From positions 25,141,398 to 25,205,397 of the forward strand of contig JAUJPP010000003.1 of assembly GCA_030562195.1 (NCBI GenBank): a stretch of DNA of 64,000 nucleotides, given 5' to 3'. Shown in pieces: positions 25,666 to 40,300 of the stretch (its first letter is position 1; every line of letters begins with the position of its first letter). Below the pieces are notes generated by a model. It searched no databases and had not been told where the DNA came from. It worked only from the letters and a program-made list of their open reading frames with translations. Source of the stretch: Nipponacmea schrenckii. Its lineage: Eukaryota > Mollusca > Gastropoda > Lottiidae. A program made the translations under genes and the position numbers.

Positions 25666-28073
25666 AATTTTAAATTTGTAGATATCATTTTGTGAAAAAA
25701 TATCAGAAAAGGTCTGTGGTTGTACATTAATGACAGGGTCTCCTCAAGGGTACAGCCTAACAACAATAAGCTAAATACTGGCCAAGTTGAGTTGACATTT
25801 ATTATTTCTAGCAGTAATACGATCCCAAAGTGTAGATATGGAGTCAGTAATAGAACTATCCTATATGTGTACATAGATGTTAAAAGCAACGAGTTTGTAA
25901 ATATTTTTTGTAATAGTGTAATATAACATTATGTTCTAGTTGATTAAAGTATACATTTTTACCAAAAAATGCAGTGAACTATAATTGTCCATTTTATCCC
26001 GACCACTCAGAAAATCCGAAAATTCGTAAGGTACAATTTGCATCTACCTGCTCAGCACCACACTTGCATTGTCCCCAAAGGTGTATCTAGAAAATGACTG
26101 AAGAGGGGGAAGTAGAATAAAATTAAAAGAAATGGATGGAGTTTTACGTCCTACTATTTTGTACCTTTTGGTGTAATGAAGTCGAAACTTAATTTGGGCT
26201 TGAAGTCCCTAAGGCAGGAAGGGGGGAGTTGGACTGCAAGAGGCCATCAGAAACCAACGGATATCATATGGCCCACCCCTAAGATTTGTATCTGGTTCTA
26301 ATTCTTCATCACCAGGGTGGGGTTCGACCTTGAAAAAAAATAGGGAGGAAATTTATAGGTAGATCGAATAGTATGGGGTAGCCCTTACTCAGTCAATAGA
26401 TCAACAACTGACCATTCCATTACAACGACACATTCCTTTTAAAATTAAGGCGAATTCTTTTGCAACACGATAACTGTCGAATTAAACTTTTTTTCAGCGT
26501 AGGTCTTATTCATGTCGTGTGTTTGATTTAAAGGAAATTTCCTCAAAAATTATGACAAAAACAGTCAAGTATTATTCAATGATAAGAATATACAAGTTGG
26601 ATTAATCTATGATCGACCAGTCTAGTTCTAAATATGCACTACTCCAAGTTAAAATCTAGTGCAACTCGCTGATAATAAGATTGGATTCAATTTTTCTATT
26701 TCAAGCGAATGTAAATAAGACCATTTCTTAGACTGCTCCGGAAGTTAGTGGTTTTTTAATAAATTTATATTCTTATGTTGAAAACCAAAGTCTCTACTTT
26801 TTAAATTGTATCTAAGATTATGACACCTTGAAGCCTACTGATAGGACTTCAATCAAGTCAAGTTTATAAACAAGGGCAGCTACTAATTTCATCAGCTGAG
26901 TTCAATCATATAGTTCATCAAGAAACTTATTGTGGTCTGAATCTTCTCGTGACAGGTAATTGGGGGAATTCCCGTTATGTCACTTCCGGCAATCCCAATA
27001 AAACATCAATGGAATCAAAGCGAAATGAAGCAAGCTGATTAAATTTATAACAGAAAGCACTACCCTATCACAAGGTTTGCATTTTTAACTTTGCTTTTTA
27101 AACAGAGAACTAACTATTGTCTTGTTAGATGCTTTTTGCGTTGGAAGGCGTTTTTTAGTGAATACATTTACCGTTACTTTCGCTTTCATCATAGACTTCT
27201 ACTGTTTTTAACGTCGTCATATCATCATCATCATCAGACCACTACTAGGCTATATTATAATGAGAATTAAATGTTTATTGCTGTGTCATGTGACATGCAC
27301 TGGCTGATATTTCCATCAGGATGATAACTGAATTTTATAATTATTTCGTCTTTTAACCTCCATTTAAATAATGTTAGTTTGTTACAAGAGATATTATTAT
27401 CTTATCTGCAGATAGCTTTTAGTTTTATCTGAGCAAACAAAAGTTTTTTTGGGGATTAATTCTTGGAGAATTGGAATAACAAGTTCAACAATACAAACAA
27501 TTATAACAACGTTTATGCTTTGATAAAAATATTAATAGTTTAGCTAAACTTTAGCCTATGATATTCCAATTTTTAAAAAAATATAAAAAAATTCCATAAG
27601 ACTTTTTGCGCTGCTTAGACCATGCTTCAAGAATAGTTGCCTGGGAGGAGGCCAGAGGTTATCTCATAAATTTATCATTCAGTTAAATAATTATTGAAAA
27701 ACTTATCTAATTCAAAATGACTTATCTTAATGGATTATTACTCAGTTTTATGTTTTTATATGATAATAAAGGGATTCTGTCCTATAGTTATGACAACTGT
27801 TAAATCGCATGATAAACATATGTGTAAAAATTCAATACTTTGTTCATCCCAAGAGGAAGTATACCTTTAAGAACATATATTCATTATGAAGGTGTGAGAA
27901 CCACATTGAAACATTAAAAGTTATAAATATTCTAGAAGTATCCATATATAATAATTGTTTTTATTTATCTATATCTGTGTTTCTAATATGCCATTGAAGG
28001 ATTCCTTCTCAGAATGTCTGTGTCAGCACAAATATATTAAATATTAACCTTTATGAGGTAATTTTTATTTTAG
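25666..28073. other. Intergenic / LRRK upstream region
   Basis: No coding exon was recognised. 26129-26184 is another antisense SINE tail fragment (ggagttttacgtcctac...). About 27870-27985 ('gtgtgagaaccacattgaaa...atccatatat(a/g)ataattgttttta') is repeated at 55660-55735 in an LRRK intron. An untranslated first exon of LRRK may be hidden here, because an acceptor-like 'tttttattttag' ends at 28073 upstream of the ATG. Confidence 0.4.
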
Positions 28074-28130
28074 GGAATTTCAAATTCTCCACTAGACACT
28101 GTAGGCTTACTACAGCAATAGAGTTTAAAA

Positions 28131-31100
28131 ATGGAGGAAGAGGAGGAAAGTGCAATGGATACTGGTTGGCCAGGACAAATGTTACATCAGGCAGTATTTA
28201 TATAATAACACTGATTTAATGATGTGTTTACTAGAAGGGGAAGAAAAGAAGAATTTAAATTCTCAAGATATGATGGGTAGAACGTGTGTATATACAGCGG
28301 TTTCTAACAATAGTGATGCTTGTCTGCAGTTAATACTGAATATTGGCGGTTTGTATTTATTCATTTTATCTTTTTCAATGAAATACTCCCAAATTTTCTA
28401 TTTTTTTAATTGTAAAAATACATGAAACTATTGTGTTTTCCTTCGAATGGTATCTGTCAATCAAGTTCACCAGCCTGCCTTTATCAATATAGTTCTAGTT
28501 TGCTTGTTACTCGATAAAGATTCCTGTATGTGAATTGAAATATTACTAAAAGTTAAAGATAAGTAGTATATTATCTATAATAGTGGCCTTATTTATCTAA
28601 TGTGCCATCTACTTCTAAATGTCATATATTTTTTTTATAAATGAATTATCTTCTCTTCCAGCTGATGCCAATATTCCTGCAGGCAAGAGATACAATTCAA
28701 TGGTAAGAAATTTTTTGGTTCTAGATTTTGAAAGGAATATTCCCAGGTGTAATCAGGAATGTGCATGTCATGTTTAATTTTATCTAGTGACTAACTTCAA
28801 GACAAAATTTGTATCAAAGCTTATAAAATGATGCTGCCTACAAGTTTTGGATATAAAGATCTGCAAAATTCCACACCTACTTACAATAATAATAATAATT
28901 CCGATATATCAAAATTGGAATCTGTTAAAGTGACATTTTAATGGGACTGGTTCGTAATTTGGTTGCCCAATCATACCTTAGTTTTAGAAGCAGAGTGTTA
29001 TAATCAGTGATAGTGTTAGGGTGAGTTGAGAATAGTTTTCTCAAGAAAGCACTGGCCTAGGTCATGAAGTAAGAACATAGAATGAGATCATTAGTGTAAA
29101 CAATAGTTAAAAATTGTTAAGGTTATAATTATGAAAAGTATGGAAGTGTTGTTCTTTCACCGATTCTGAAATCCAAATCTTAAAAAACAAAAAAACTTTA
29201 TTATTATCTTGTTTATTGAACAGTATAATGATATAATATGTTATTTATTGTGTTGTAGACTCCTCTACACAGTGCTATCTGTGACAATAAAATCAGTGCC
29301 ATTAAGATATTATTATCTCACAATGCTGATATATATACCAGTGATGATTCCGGTTCTACTCCACTGTCTCTCGCTAAAGTTCTAGGTAACCGAGATATCT
29401 GTAAGATGCTTGAAGATGAAATAGGTAGGTAGGAACTTAATCTTAACATTCATGTGACCTTAAGAACTTAAGTCTTTGACCTCTGATGGACATTCAAATT
29501 CAAACTGTTTCGCCCAAAAATTCTAGACCAAATAAATAATTTTGATATGACATTTAAATACATGAGACACATTGATATGGCCATGTGAAACATTCAGCCA
29601 TGAGGTCAAACATAGACTCTTTACTTAACATTGGTTAGAATACAAAAGGATATGTTCCTGTATAACATTCAGTCTATAGAGACAAACATTGACTCTTTAT
29701 TTTACATGGATCAGAGTGATATATGTAGCGAAGCAACAGCCCTACCAGCTAGTAGAACAGAAAAGATGTTTAATCCCTATAATGTATATTTTAGAAAGAA
29801 GGAAAGGGCATTTATCAAGAACAGCAGAATGTTTACATGAAGCTATTATGAATAAAAATATAGAAAATGTGAAAGATATTTTGCAGTTGTCCGGGGTCAA
29901 TAATAGAAGACTTTTGAAATTTGTTCCTGAAAATGCAACACCCCTTCTCTGCAGGTATTGTTTTTTTTTTCAATCACATAGTGATTAAACATTGACTTGC
30001 TTAAGTTTCCGAATCAAATAATTATTCAATAGACCTTAATAAGCAAAAGCGGTCAAAGTCCAACAAACGGTAGATTACACATGTATGCCTTATTCACATC
30101 TTGTCGGCCATATTGAATCCTAAAGGGAAACAAGCAAAGGTACTGTGTTTCAGTGCAGTTAAATCGCTACATTGACAACTTAACCATCTCCTTTTCAAAG
30201 TCCACTAACTAATATAATTTTATGTTATTAAAATCAGAGTTGATTAAGCTATTTAATAATAATTTCAAACACAAGTTGATTTCGTTTCTTTATGTTTTTT
30301 TCAGTGCATCACAAGTAGGAAATGCAGAGATATTATCAGCCTTATTGAGGGCAGGTGCTACTCCTGTTGTTGATCCAATGACTGCTTTATCTCCCCTTCA
30401 TTATGCCTGTGAAAAGGGACACAACTCTGTTTTACAACTTCTATTAAAGGTATTTATGATATTATTTAATTGTTTCCATCTATTATAAGTCTTGACTTAC
30501 CTTACAACATCCTCATATTTGATATTTTCCAACAATTTGAAATTTAGACCTTTCAAGAAATATCAATTTATTTTCCAGCAATTTCCAGAATTTTCAAACA
30601 GTTTATCAGCATCTCATGAACTGCCATTGCATTTTGCTGTTGCCATTGGAAAATTGGACGTGGTGCAGTCTTTGTTACATCATTCCTATCCACTCCATGT
30701 GTTAGATACCTACGAAATAGGACAGATTAAATACAAGGCTCCTTTTGATGTGAATTCAGTGAACTCCAATGGTATGACACCACTACATATAGCATGTGCG
30801 AAAGGACATACTTCAATAGTGAAGGAATTATTGCAATTCTCAGTGTTTGCAGAATCTGAAAATCATTTCAACGAAAATGGGATGACTTCCTCGGAAAGTT
30901 TTCAGAGTTTGTCATCAGAATACCAGTCAATGAATGATTTTAGTACTTTACAACCACAAATACACCCTGTATATATTGATGCTTTAACTAGTGATGGGTT
31001 AGCTCCCTTACACATAGCTATCAAACATCGACATTATGAGATCGTAGAAACTCTTATTACATCTTGTGCAGATTTGAATATAATGATTAAGAAGGACAAC

Positions 31101-31380
31101 CAACTGCGATCGTTAATATTATATACTATCGAAGTCAGTGACTGTAAAATGTTGAATATTTTGTTATCTAGAGATGTAGAGGACATTGACAACAAGGGAC
31201 TTCTCTATTCAATTCATCGAAACCAGATTGATCAAGTGATACTTTTATTGCAGTATAAATCTTCCAAATGTCACAATCACAGCATCAAACGCAGCGAGTT
31301 ACGACGAGCGTATTCACAAATGCATTATTACGAATCTGCCGAACCGATTTCTGTTGATAGTTTAAATGATAAACCAACCA
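28131..31380 (+). CDS. LRRK exons 1-6 (5' part): ankyrin repeat region
   Basis: Exons: 28131-28348, 28662-28702, 29259-29424, 29795-29954, 30305-30449 and 30579-32362 (the last continues into the LRRs). Ankyrin signatures include GQMLHQAV, MTPLHSAICDN, STPLSLAKVLGN, LSPLHYACEKGH, LPLHFAVAIGK, MTPLHIACAKGH and LAPLHIAIKHRH. The start ATG 28131 encodes an acidic MEEEEES tip. Within exon 1 the ATG frame stops at about 28200, while the ankyrin sequence YNNTDLMMCLLEG continues in the next frame. That needs removal of one base in 'gtatttatat' (28191-28200). All other joins here are in phase (1, 0, 1, 2, 0). Confidence 0.88.
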
Positions 31381-34300
31381 CTACAGCTGTCTCAATGAAT
31401 CTTCAAGGTTTAAAACTGTTAAATTATCTCCCAGAAGACTGTATCCTTGGTGCATCTTTACGTTACAACCCCTTCCTAGCAACCTGTGATAAACAAATGA
31501 TATTATGTGCAATAACCAAAATAGATTTATCAGAAAACTGTTTCGATACCTTTCCTCTGATATTATTTGAGTTACCATCACTGTGTGTGTTAAATATGAG
31601 TTTTAATGAAGTTAAAGATTTTCCATGTGATGAAGACTTTGCTGAAAATGTTCAATGTTTTGCCTTAGAAGAAATCAATCTACAGAGAAACCATATATCA
31701 TCTTTACCAGCCTATTTCTTTAAATTACCTGTGCTCAAAACATTAAACTTATCTCAGAATAAACTAACTGAATTACCAATTGAATTGTGGTCAGCACCAT
31801 CTTTGATCCATTTAAACTGTACCCAAAATAAACTCAAATGTTTACCCTATACACCATGGGATGAAGTGTTCTTAAAAAGTGGTCAACATTCCGGAAGCAG
31901 CTTATCATCAAGTTTACAAATGAATCCCCGATCTTATTCTGGTACGAGTTCAGATGAATGGATGTCGTTCGAACGTAGATCGGAAGCGAATATCTCCGAC
32001 TCTTTAGCTCCGCAAGATGTCATGGAAAATGAAGTTGTTCATATAAATCACTGGAGTTCAAAAACCACTGTTATTGACGAAAATGCTAATTTGAATAATT
32101 CTGATAAAGGATTGCGGAAACTAGAACTGGGTAAAAATTTGTTTAAAGAAATGCCCCAATGTTTAGCATGTTGTGCCCCGAATTTAAAATATTTAGATAT
32201 CAGTATGAATCCACTGTTGTCTGTAGGCTCTCTATCAGATCTACCAGTTAATCTACAGGAGCTCAATCTCAGCTGGACTGGATTATCTGATCTTAAACCA
32301 TGGATTTTCAACTCTGAAATTACTTCTGATGATCAACCTTGCTATAGCAGTGAAGTCAAACCGTAAGTTGTCTTAAGTCAAGAACAAGATGAAAAAAGGG
32401 TTTCTGTATGTGCAGATATTCTTCTTTTTCAATTCTCTAAAAGATGACCTTTAACCTTTTTGTTTCTTGCTACTCTTAAGATATGTTACCTTTAGTAAAA
32501 TAAATTGACTATGGTAAACCAAGGTTTCAAGACTCCAGCCAGATCCTTTTTTTTTTGATAATTTTTTAAAAGTAACCCTTAACATTTTGTTTAATTTCTA
32601 TTAGACTTATTAAAATTTAGGTATATAAAAATGAAAGGAATTAAGGATCAAGCTTTGGACTACATATCCCCACTCCCACTAAAGCTAGTTTACAATAGCC
32701 TTCAAGCATCTTAATAGGAATTTAAAATCTTTTGTCCAGGAGAAGAATACCATTGTGTTTTAACTGACCATATTCATTGAAAAAATAGCCCTTTAGGAAA
32801 GCCTATAGAATATGATGTATATCTATTTCAGTTTGAATTCAGGAGCCGCGGTGGCTCAGTGGGTTAGACGCTTGCTCGCTAGCCTGAAGGCCCAGGGTTC
32901 AATCCCCGCTAAGGTTGAGATGAACTTTTGGATTTTTCAGCCCGGTTTCCCCTTGTCAGTGATGCAGATCGGAGGGACTGACATGGAAAAAGCGTTTAGT
33001 CGTTCGGATGGGACAATAAACCGAGGACCCGTGTGCTACAGGCTGTGCACGTTAAAGGTCCCTCGACAGTTGGAAATTGCAAAAAGAGTAGGCTAATGCC
33101 CTGTCCAGGCAAAATTTCCCTCATTGCACACTGCATGGCGTTGCCCGTCTTCATTAGCCCATAAGGTGCAGAAGAGAAGGACGTAAAACTCCATTCATTT
33201 CATTTCATTTCAGTTTGAATTCATCTCGACCACCAACATATAATAAATCTTCACCATCTTTGAGCTCCAGAGATTCCTACAGTGGACAGAGTTCAATCTT
33301 ACATTCAGCATATTGTCCTCATAGACATCATACCCAATTACAACATCTAGAAAAACTGAATTTATCTTTCAATAAACTCAAAACAGTGGAGTTGGTTAAA
33401 CCGACATTAAAAGATGGAGTCAGCTCGGAAAATACCAGTGTATGTATTTTATTAATTTCATTCTGTATTATTACTCAGTGTCAGGCCTGTTGATTTAACA
33501 CTATTTGCCAGTCATGTCTGATTTGGGTTTCAAAATAACAGACAGCAGTTTTGATATTTAGGACATTTCCTATGCAAATATGTCATATTTTGTGCATTTT
33601 TATTACTATTCTTTCCTGATTGATAATAACCTGTTTTCTATTGTAATTATCATCACTAGGTTTGGAATGAGAAGATATACAGACTAGGTTATTATTTCCT
33701 GATTAATAATAACCTGTTTTCCATTGTAGTTATCATCATTAGGTTTAGAATCTGAAGATATACAAACTAAGTTATTATTTCCTGATTAATAATAACCTGT
33801 TTTCTATTGTAGTTATCATCACTAGGTCTAGAATCTGAAGATATACAGACTAGGTTATTATTTCCTGATTTATAATAACCTGTTTTCTATTGTAGTTATC
33901 ATCACTAGGTCTAGAATCTGAAGATATACAGACTAGGTTATTATTTTTGATTTATAATAACCTGTTTTCTATTGTAGTTATCATCACTGGGTATGGAATC
34001 AGAAGATATACAGACTAGGTTATTTTTGCCTGATTTATAATAACCTGTTTTCTATTTTAGTAACATCACTGGGTTTAAAATCTGAAGATATACAGACTAT
34101 GTTATTATTTCTGATTTATAAAAACCTGTTTTCTATTGTAGTTATCGTCATTAGGTTTGGAATCTGAAGATATACTGACTAGGTTAATATTTCTGATTTA
34201 TAATAACCTGTTTTCTATTGTAGTTATCATCACTGGGTATGGAATCAGAAGATATACAGACTAGGTTATTTTTTCCTGTTTTATAATAACTTGTTTTCTA

Positions 34301-37300
34301 TTGTAGTTATCATCATTAGGTTTAGAATCAGAAGATATACAAACTAGGTTATTATTTCCTCATCTGAGTGAGCTGGATCTGTCTTCTAATCAATTGATCA
34401 ATATTCCACCTGAGATAGGAGACATGGCAGAACTTAAAGTCTTAATACTTAATAAAAATGTCTATTTAAAAGAGGTAAGTTGAGTCTCAACTAAACACAG
34501 CCATGTCATTCCACTGGACCTATTTGCAAGAATCTTCAACAACCAAACCAACAGAACAGAATCATCCGACTTGAACCAATCCAACTACCAACTACTACCT
34601 GGTTTGCAATATCAGCATCCACATGGAGCAAAAGTTAACATGTCATCTATCAACAACTACTTAGTTTGCAATATCAGCATCCATGGGAAGCGAAAGCTAA
34701 CTTGTCATCTACCATCAACTACCTAGTTTGCATTATCAGCATTCACTTGAAGCGAACTTTTCATCTCCCTTCCAATCTCAACTTACCCTTTCATTTATTT
34801 ATGTTATATTTTACTATACATTGGGCGAGGTAAAATCTTGTGTTAGTGTTGCGTGGTTAATTTGGTGTTATAATACAGTGTACTCTGAGTAATACGACAT
34901 ATATCAGGACCGCAAAATAATGTCAGATTAGCGAGTGTGTCAGATTACTCAGAGAACACTGTATGTTAACATGAAGAATGAGTTCAAATTTCGTGTTATT
35001 TGATGGTGTTAACACTTACACAGAATTCTAACAATTGACCTAATCTTAGATAGTGAAAAGGTCCATTTGGTAGAGTTTTATCAAGTCAGCTGTACAGTGA
35101 TAATTTGCCGCAGATTTGAAAGAAAAATTGATATACAATGCCTGGAAGCTGACTCGATATAAATTAAAATGTATTTTGTGGTTTCAGCTGCCACCAAAGC
35201 TTGGTTTATTAAAGCAGTTGTGGAAATTAGAATTGGAGTTATGTCCCCTTGATGGTACGATACAAGATATGATGAGAACATCTCGTTACCCTGTTAAAGA
35301 TATTCTTGGTTTTCTACTTTCTATATTAGAAGAGTAAGTTTCTTTCATTTAATAATAGTAAAACAGTTACCAATACATGTATACAGAAACTTTATCATTA
35401 ATAAATTATAACACTAATTCTCAGGATAGAAAGCAATTAAAAATATAAACTATTGTTTCAGCTAAACACCTTCTTCAGAAACACTTCAGTAGTCTTTGAT
35501 CGCCATAAATTTGTTCCTTCTATTACTTATTCAAAGTTTAGTTGATACTAAAAGTATGTGATCATAAACTACTGAAGTGTTTCGCTGGATGACAGGACAA
35601 TAGTATTTTTTTATCATTAATATTTGTTTTTATATTTTCTGCACCGGCACTCAAACTGAATCAAATTATGATCATGTAACATAAAATCATCTAGAACAAG
35701 TCTAAAAACATGTTTTTCGTTTAATTTCAGATCTACAGAGTATAATTCCATGAATCTAATGTTTGTTGGTTCTCATAAGATGGGTAAAACATCTTTACTG
35801 GATAGAATGAGGAAAGGGAAAAGGAAAATCTTCTACAGTAGCTACAGTGAGTTTTCTTCTTCATGTATATTTACTCAAGGAAAAAAGACAGAATCAAATT
35901 ACCCTACTTTACAAACCTCCTGGCATTGACACATGGACTGAGATAAGAACACATAATCTGTAGGAAAAATTATCGAATAATTTTGTCTTCTACTGCTTTG
36001 TAACTTAATGCCAAAGCATGGTGTTTGGCTTAAGGCTGGGAGCTGCAGTGGCTCAGTGAGTTAGATGCTTGTTTACTAATCTGAAGGTCCAGGGTTCAAT
36101 CCCAGAAAAGGTCAAGTTGAACTTTTAGCTTTTTCAACTCAGTTTTCCCATTGTCATGGATGCTGGTCAGAGGCACTGACATGAAAAGAGCATCTAGTTG
36201 TTTGGATGGACAATTAACTGAGCCCCGTTTGCTACAGGCTGTGCACGTCAAAGCTCACTGACTGTTGGAAATTGCAAAAAGAGTAGGCTTATGCCGCTGT
36301 CCTGGCAAAATTTCCCTTATTATACTGCATGGCTTTGCATGTCTTCATTAACTCATGTAGTGCGGAAGAGTAGGACGTAAAACTCTATTCATTTCATTTC
36401 ATTTTTGGCTTGAGACTGGTCATTTGGATTTGTCCCATTCTTTTAAATAAATTTTTATAACATAACCTTAAACCTGTGCCAGTGCCTTCTGTTGAATAAT
36501 GATTAGTTACCAATAGTAACCGGTTTCTTTTCACTCACCCACCCTTATATGATATTATGTAAATTTGTAATGTTGCAGAATAACACATCTCGTATTAAGA
36601 AATGGGGTAGTCTTGGTAGAAATAACTCATTGAGTATCAACCAGGGTAGATCTCGTACTCGCAGTGAACTACCCGGGGTTAATTATACACCCAGAAGAAA
36701 TACCTTCATGCATTCCAGTTTACGAATTGACGATCTGGAAGGGGTGAGAAAGGAATACCAAACCCACATACCCTACCCTACCAGAATTGCATTTATATAA
36801 TCACACTCCTTTGTCCCAATCCTTAATGAAATACCTACAAGATCAAAAAATTAAGATCCTATAAAAGCCTAAATCAAATTATAGTCACAGTCACTTTTGA
36901 GTGAGACAAAACCTTAATTGCCACAAGAAAATTGCACACCCTCAAAATGTAGCCAAAAATAAGCTAATTATTGCTTATATAGAAACTTAATCTGAATCTG
37001 ACAAACCAGCATTGCTTCCATAGAAACCAAATCTTGAATCTGCCCAACCTGCATTGATTCTATAGAAACCAAATGTTGAATCTGACAAACCAGCATTGCT
37101 TTAATAGAAACCAAATCTTGAATCTGACAAGCCAGCATTGCTTCTATAGAAACCAAATGATGAATCTGACAAACCAGCATTGCTTCTATAGAAACCAAAT
37201 CTTGAATCTGACAAACCTGCATTGCTTCTATAGAAACCAAATCTTGAATCTGACAAACCTGCATTGCTTCTATAGAAACCAAATCTTGAATCTGACAAAC

Positions 37301-40300
37301 CTGCATTGATTCTATAGAAACCAAATCTTGAATCTGACAAACCTGCATTGCTTCTATAGAAACAAAATCTTGAATCTGACAAACCAGCATTGCTTCCATA
37401 GAAACCAAATCTTTAGTTTGACAAACTTACATTGCTTCTATAGAAACCAAATCTTGAATCTGACAAACCTGCATTGCTTCTATAGAAACCAAATCTTGAA
37501 TCTGACAAACCAGCATTGCTTCTATAGAAACCAAATCTTGAATCTGCCCAACCTGCATTGATTCTATAGAAACAAAATCTTGAATCTGCCCAAGCATTGC
37601 TTCTATAGAAACAAATCTTGAATCTGACAAACCAGCATTGCTTCTATAGAAACCAAATCTTGAATCTGCCAACCTGCATTGATTCTATAGAAACCAAATC
37701 TTGAATCTGACAAACCAGCATTACTTCTATGGAAAGCAAATCTTGAATCTGCCCAACCTGCATTGATTCTATAGAAACCAAATCTTGAATCTGACAAACC
37801 AGCATTGCTTCTATAGAAACAAATCTTGAATCTGCCCAACCTGCATTGCTTCTATAGAAACCAAATCTTGAATCTGACAAACCAGCACTGCTTCTATAGA
37901 AACCAAATCTTGAATCTGCCCAACCTGCATTGCTTCTATAAAAACCCTAAATCTTGAATCTGACAAACCTAGCATTGCTTCTAAGAAACCAAATCTTGAA
38001 TCTGACAAACCTGCATTGCTTCTATAGAAACCAAATCTTGAATCTGACAAACTTACATTGCTTCTATAGAAACCAAATCTTGAATCTGACAAACTTACAT
38101 TGCTTCTGGAGAGGAAAGAATGATCAAGACTATCCTTACTCTTTTTGTAACACCCAGAGCCTTAGTCTCAAAGATTTAACTTAAGATGATGATTTTAGTA
38201 TTCTAGTCATCTGATTGGTTGAACAATAAAATCCATTTTAAACTTAGTTTTATTATCCAATCAGATTACTATGTTTTTTCAAATTTGGATTTTATCTAAG
38301 TTAAGTTTTTGAGAATAAGACCCTTGAGGGAACATCTCTTTGTAGTAGGTACTATACTCTTGAAATTGCCATACCTGAGATTCTGATTAATGGAATTGTC
38401 TATGGACTGAACAGCCCAATATCAAGACTCCTTAATCCTTAGTCCTTAGTCGTAATGCTTAATTCATATTCCTTCATTTGTTAGTCATTTTTGACATTTG
38501 TTTAACATTTAAGGATTAAGACAACTTAATATTGGGCCGCTTGGTCTTCCATAATTGTCCTGCTCGTTAATTATGTGTAAGGGGACAATGTATTTATTGT
38601 TTTATAGCATTGGAGAGATCGTGTCAGTGATAAACCAACTAATATTGGAGGTAGAAAAGGAGAAGTATTATCAACAGTTGGTATTGATATAAATGATTTA
38701 GTCATTGACAGAAGATCAAAAGGTTCTGTTCATTTTAGAACTTGGGATTTTGGTGGACAGGTAAGTAAATTGTCCAGTTATACATGCATTACCCTTGCAC
38801 AAACAAAGCACTTGGACCTAGTAGATCTGCAAACACCTGTGAATTCACATAGGTTAAAAAATTTCTAAGCAAGAAATTGTCTTTAATCACAAAACAATAG
38901 ACTTTCGCTCCTGTTTCACAAAAAAATTTCAACCAAACTTTGTCTTTAAGTTTTACATTTCTCATATAAAATCATGGCATATACATTAGCGATTACTTAC
39001 TGTATATACCTTATTTGTTTTTAAACCCTGTTCTCAATTGAATGAAATATGCAAATAAAAATGAAAATGTGATAATGGTGAATGTTATTTTCAGAGAGAA
39101 TATTATGCTACCCATCAGTATTTCCTATCACCAAGATCTCTATATCTGGTCATATGGAATATTATTGAAGGAGAAAAAGGTGTCGAAAGTTTATTACAGT
39201 GGTTGATAAACATACAGGTAAAGTTTAAAGGTTAAAGTTTAAAGTTTAAAGCAAATTATATGTGATGAACTAATTCATCATTGGGGTACAGTGAAAGTGA
39301 AATTAGGGGTTATGTCATGGCTCTTGAGCTGCATCTACAGCCCTCAATGATAGATTGAATAGAAAATAACTGCAGTGTTTGAACTCTTATGTTATTATAG
39401 TAATAATAATATCAATTTAACTAGTCTTGTGGCATTCACTGAATAGAATAAAAAACGTTTCAACTGAATATGTAGAATTGACTTAAGGTCATCATATGCT
39501 ACAAGCACCTGTTTCAGATAAAAAATCATCAGGACTGCTAGTTGATAATTCAGATTAAGTTTCCAACATATGATGTACATGCTTGTAGACTGACTTCGTT
39601 TTCTGAGAAATATTATTATTAAATGTTTCAGTATTACACTATATTAATTCAATATTTTCAGGCTAGAGCTCCTGGTACATCAGTGATAATAGTGGGAACT
39701 CATCTGGATGTTCTTAAAGACAAACTCACAAAACGAAATTATCCACCAGACTTTGAAGAAGCTATGACTGACTTGATATTCAAGACTTTCATCACCGAAC
39801 AGGAACCAGATAAGAGTGGTCTACCTTTGATCCGAGATGTCATCAATATTAGTTCTAAAACTGGGGAAAATGTGAAACGATTGGTGGATTCTATTTATGA
39901 GAATTCTTTTGATCTACATCATCCAAGTAAGATGTGCTTATTGATATGCTTAGTTAAAATGCTTAATCTCGTCTTGTACCCACCTACTGGTACCCACCTA
40001 CTGGTACCCACCTACTGGTACCCACCTACTGGTACCCACCTACTGGTACCCACCTACTGTTACCCACGTAGAAAAAACTAGTCAGTGTAAAATCAAAGAT
40101 TGAGATCAAGTGTTATATAGACTATGTTTACATAACCAATGTCTGTTCTTCAGTATATCCAACCTTCCCTGATATTGTTATGACACAATAAACGCTTAAT
40201 ATAGATGACACACCCTTTTAATAGTCAACATTGGGGGGTATATTGTTAGGGGTGGGCTGGTGTTTTGATTGACAGATACTGGTTGAATAGAAAACACACT

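Noticed and set aside
33690..34260. Eight extra LRRK exons
   Set aside because: The exon-like parts lack donors and run into in-frame stops. They are tandem copies of the exon 8 start.
36968..38184. Several overlapping open frames on both strands
   Set aside because: They follow from a 42-bp repeat, whose period keeps frames open. The translations are perfect tandem peptides in several frames at once.
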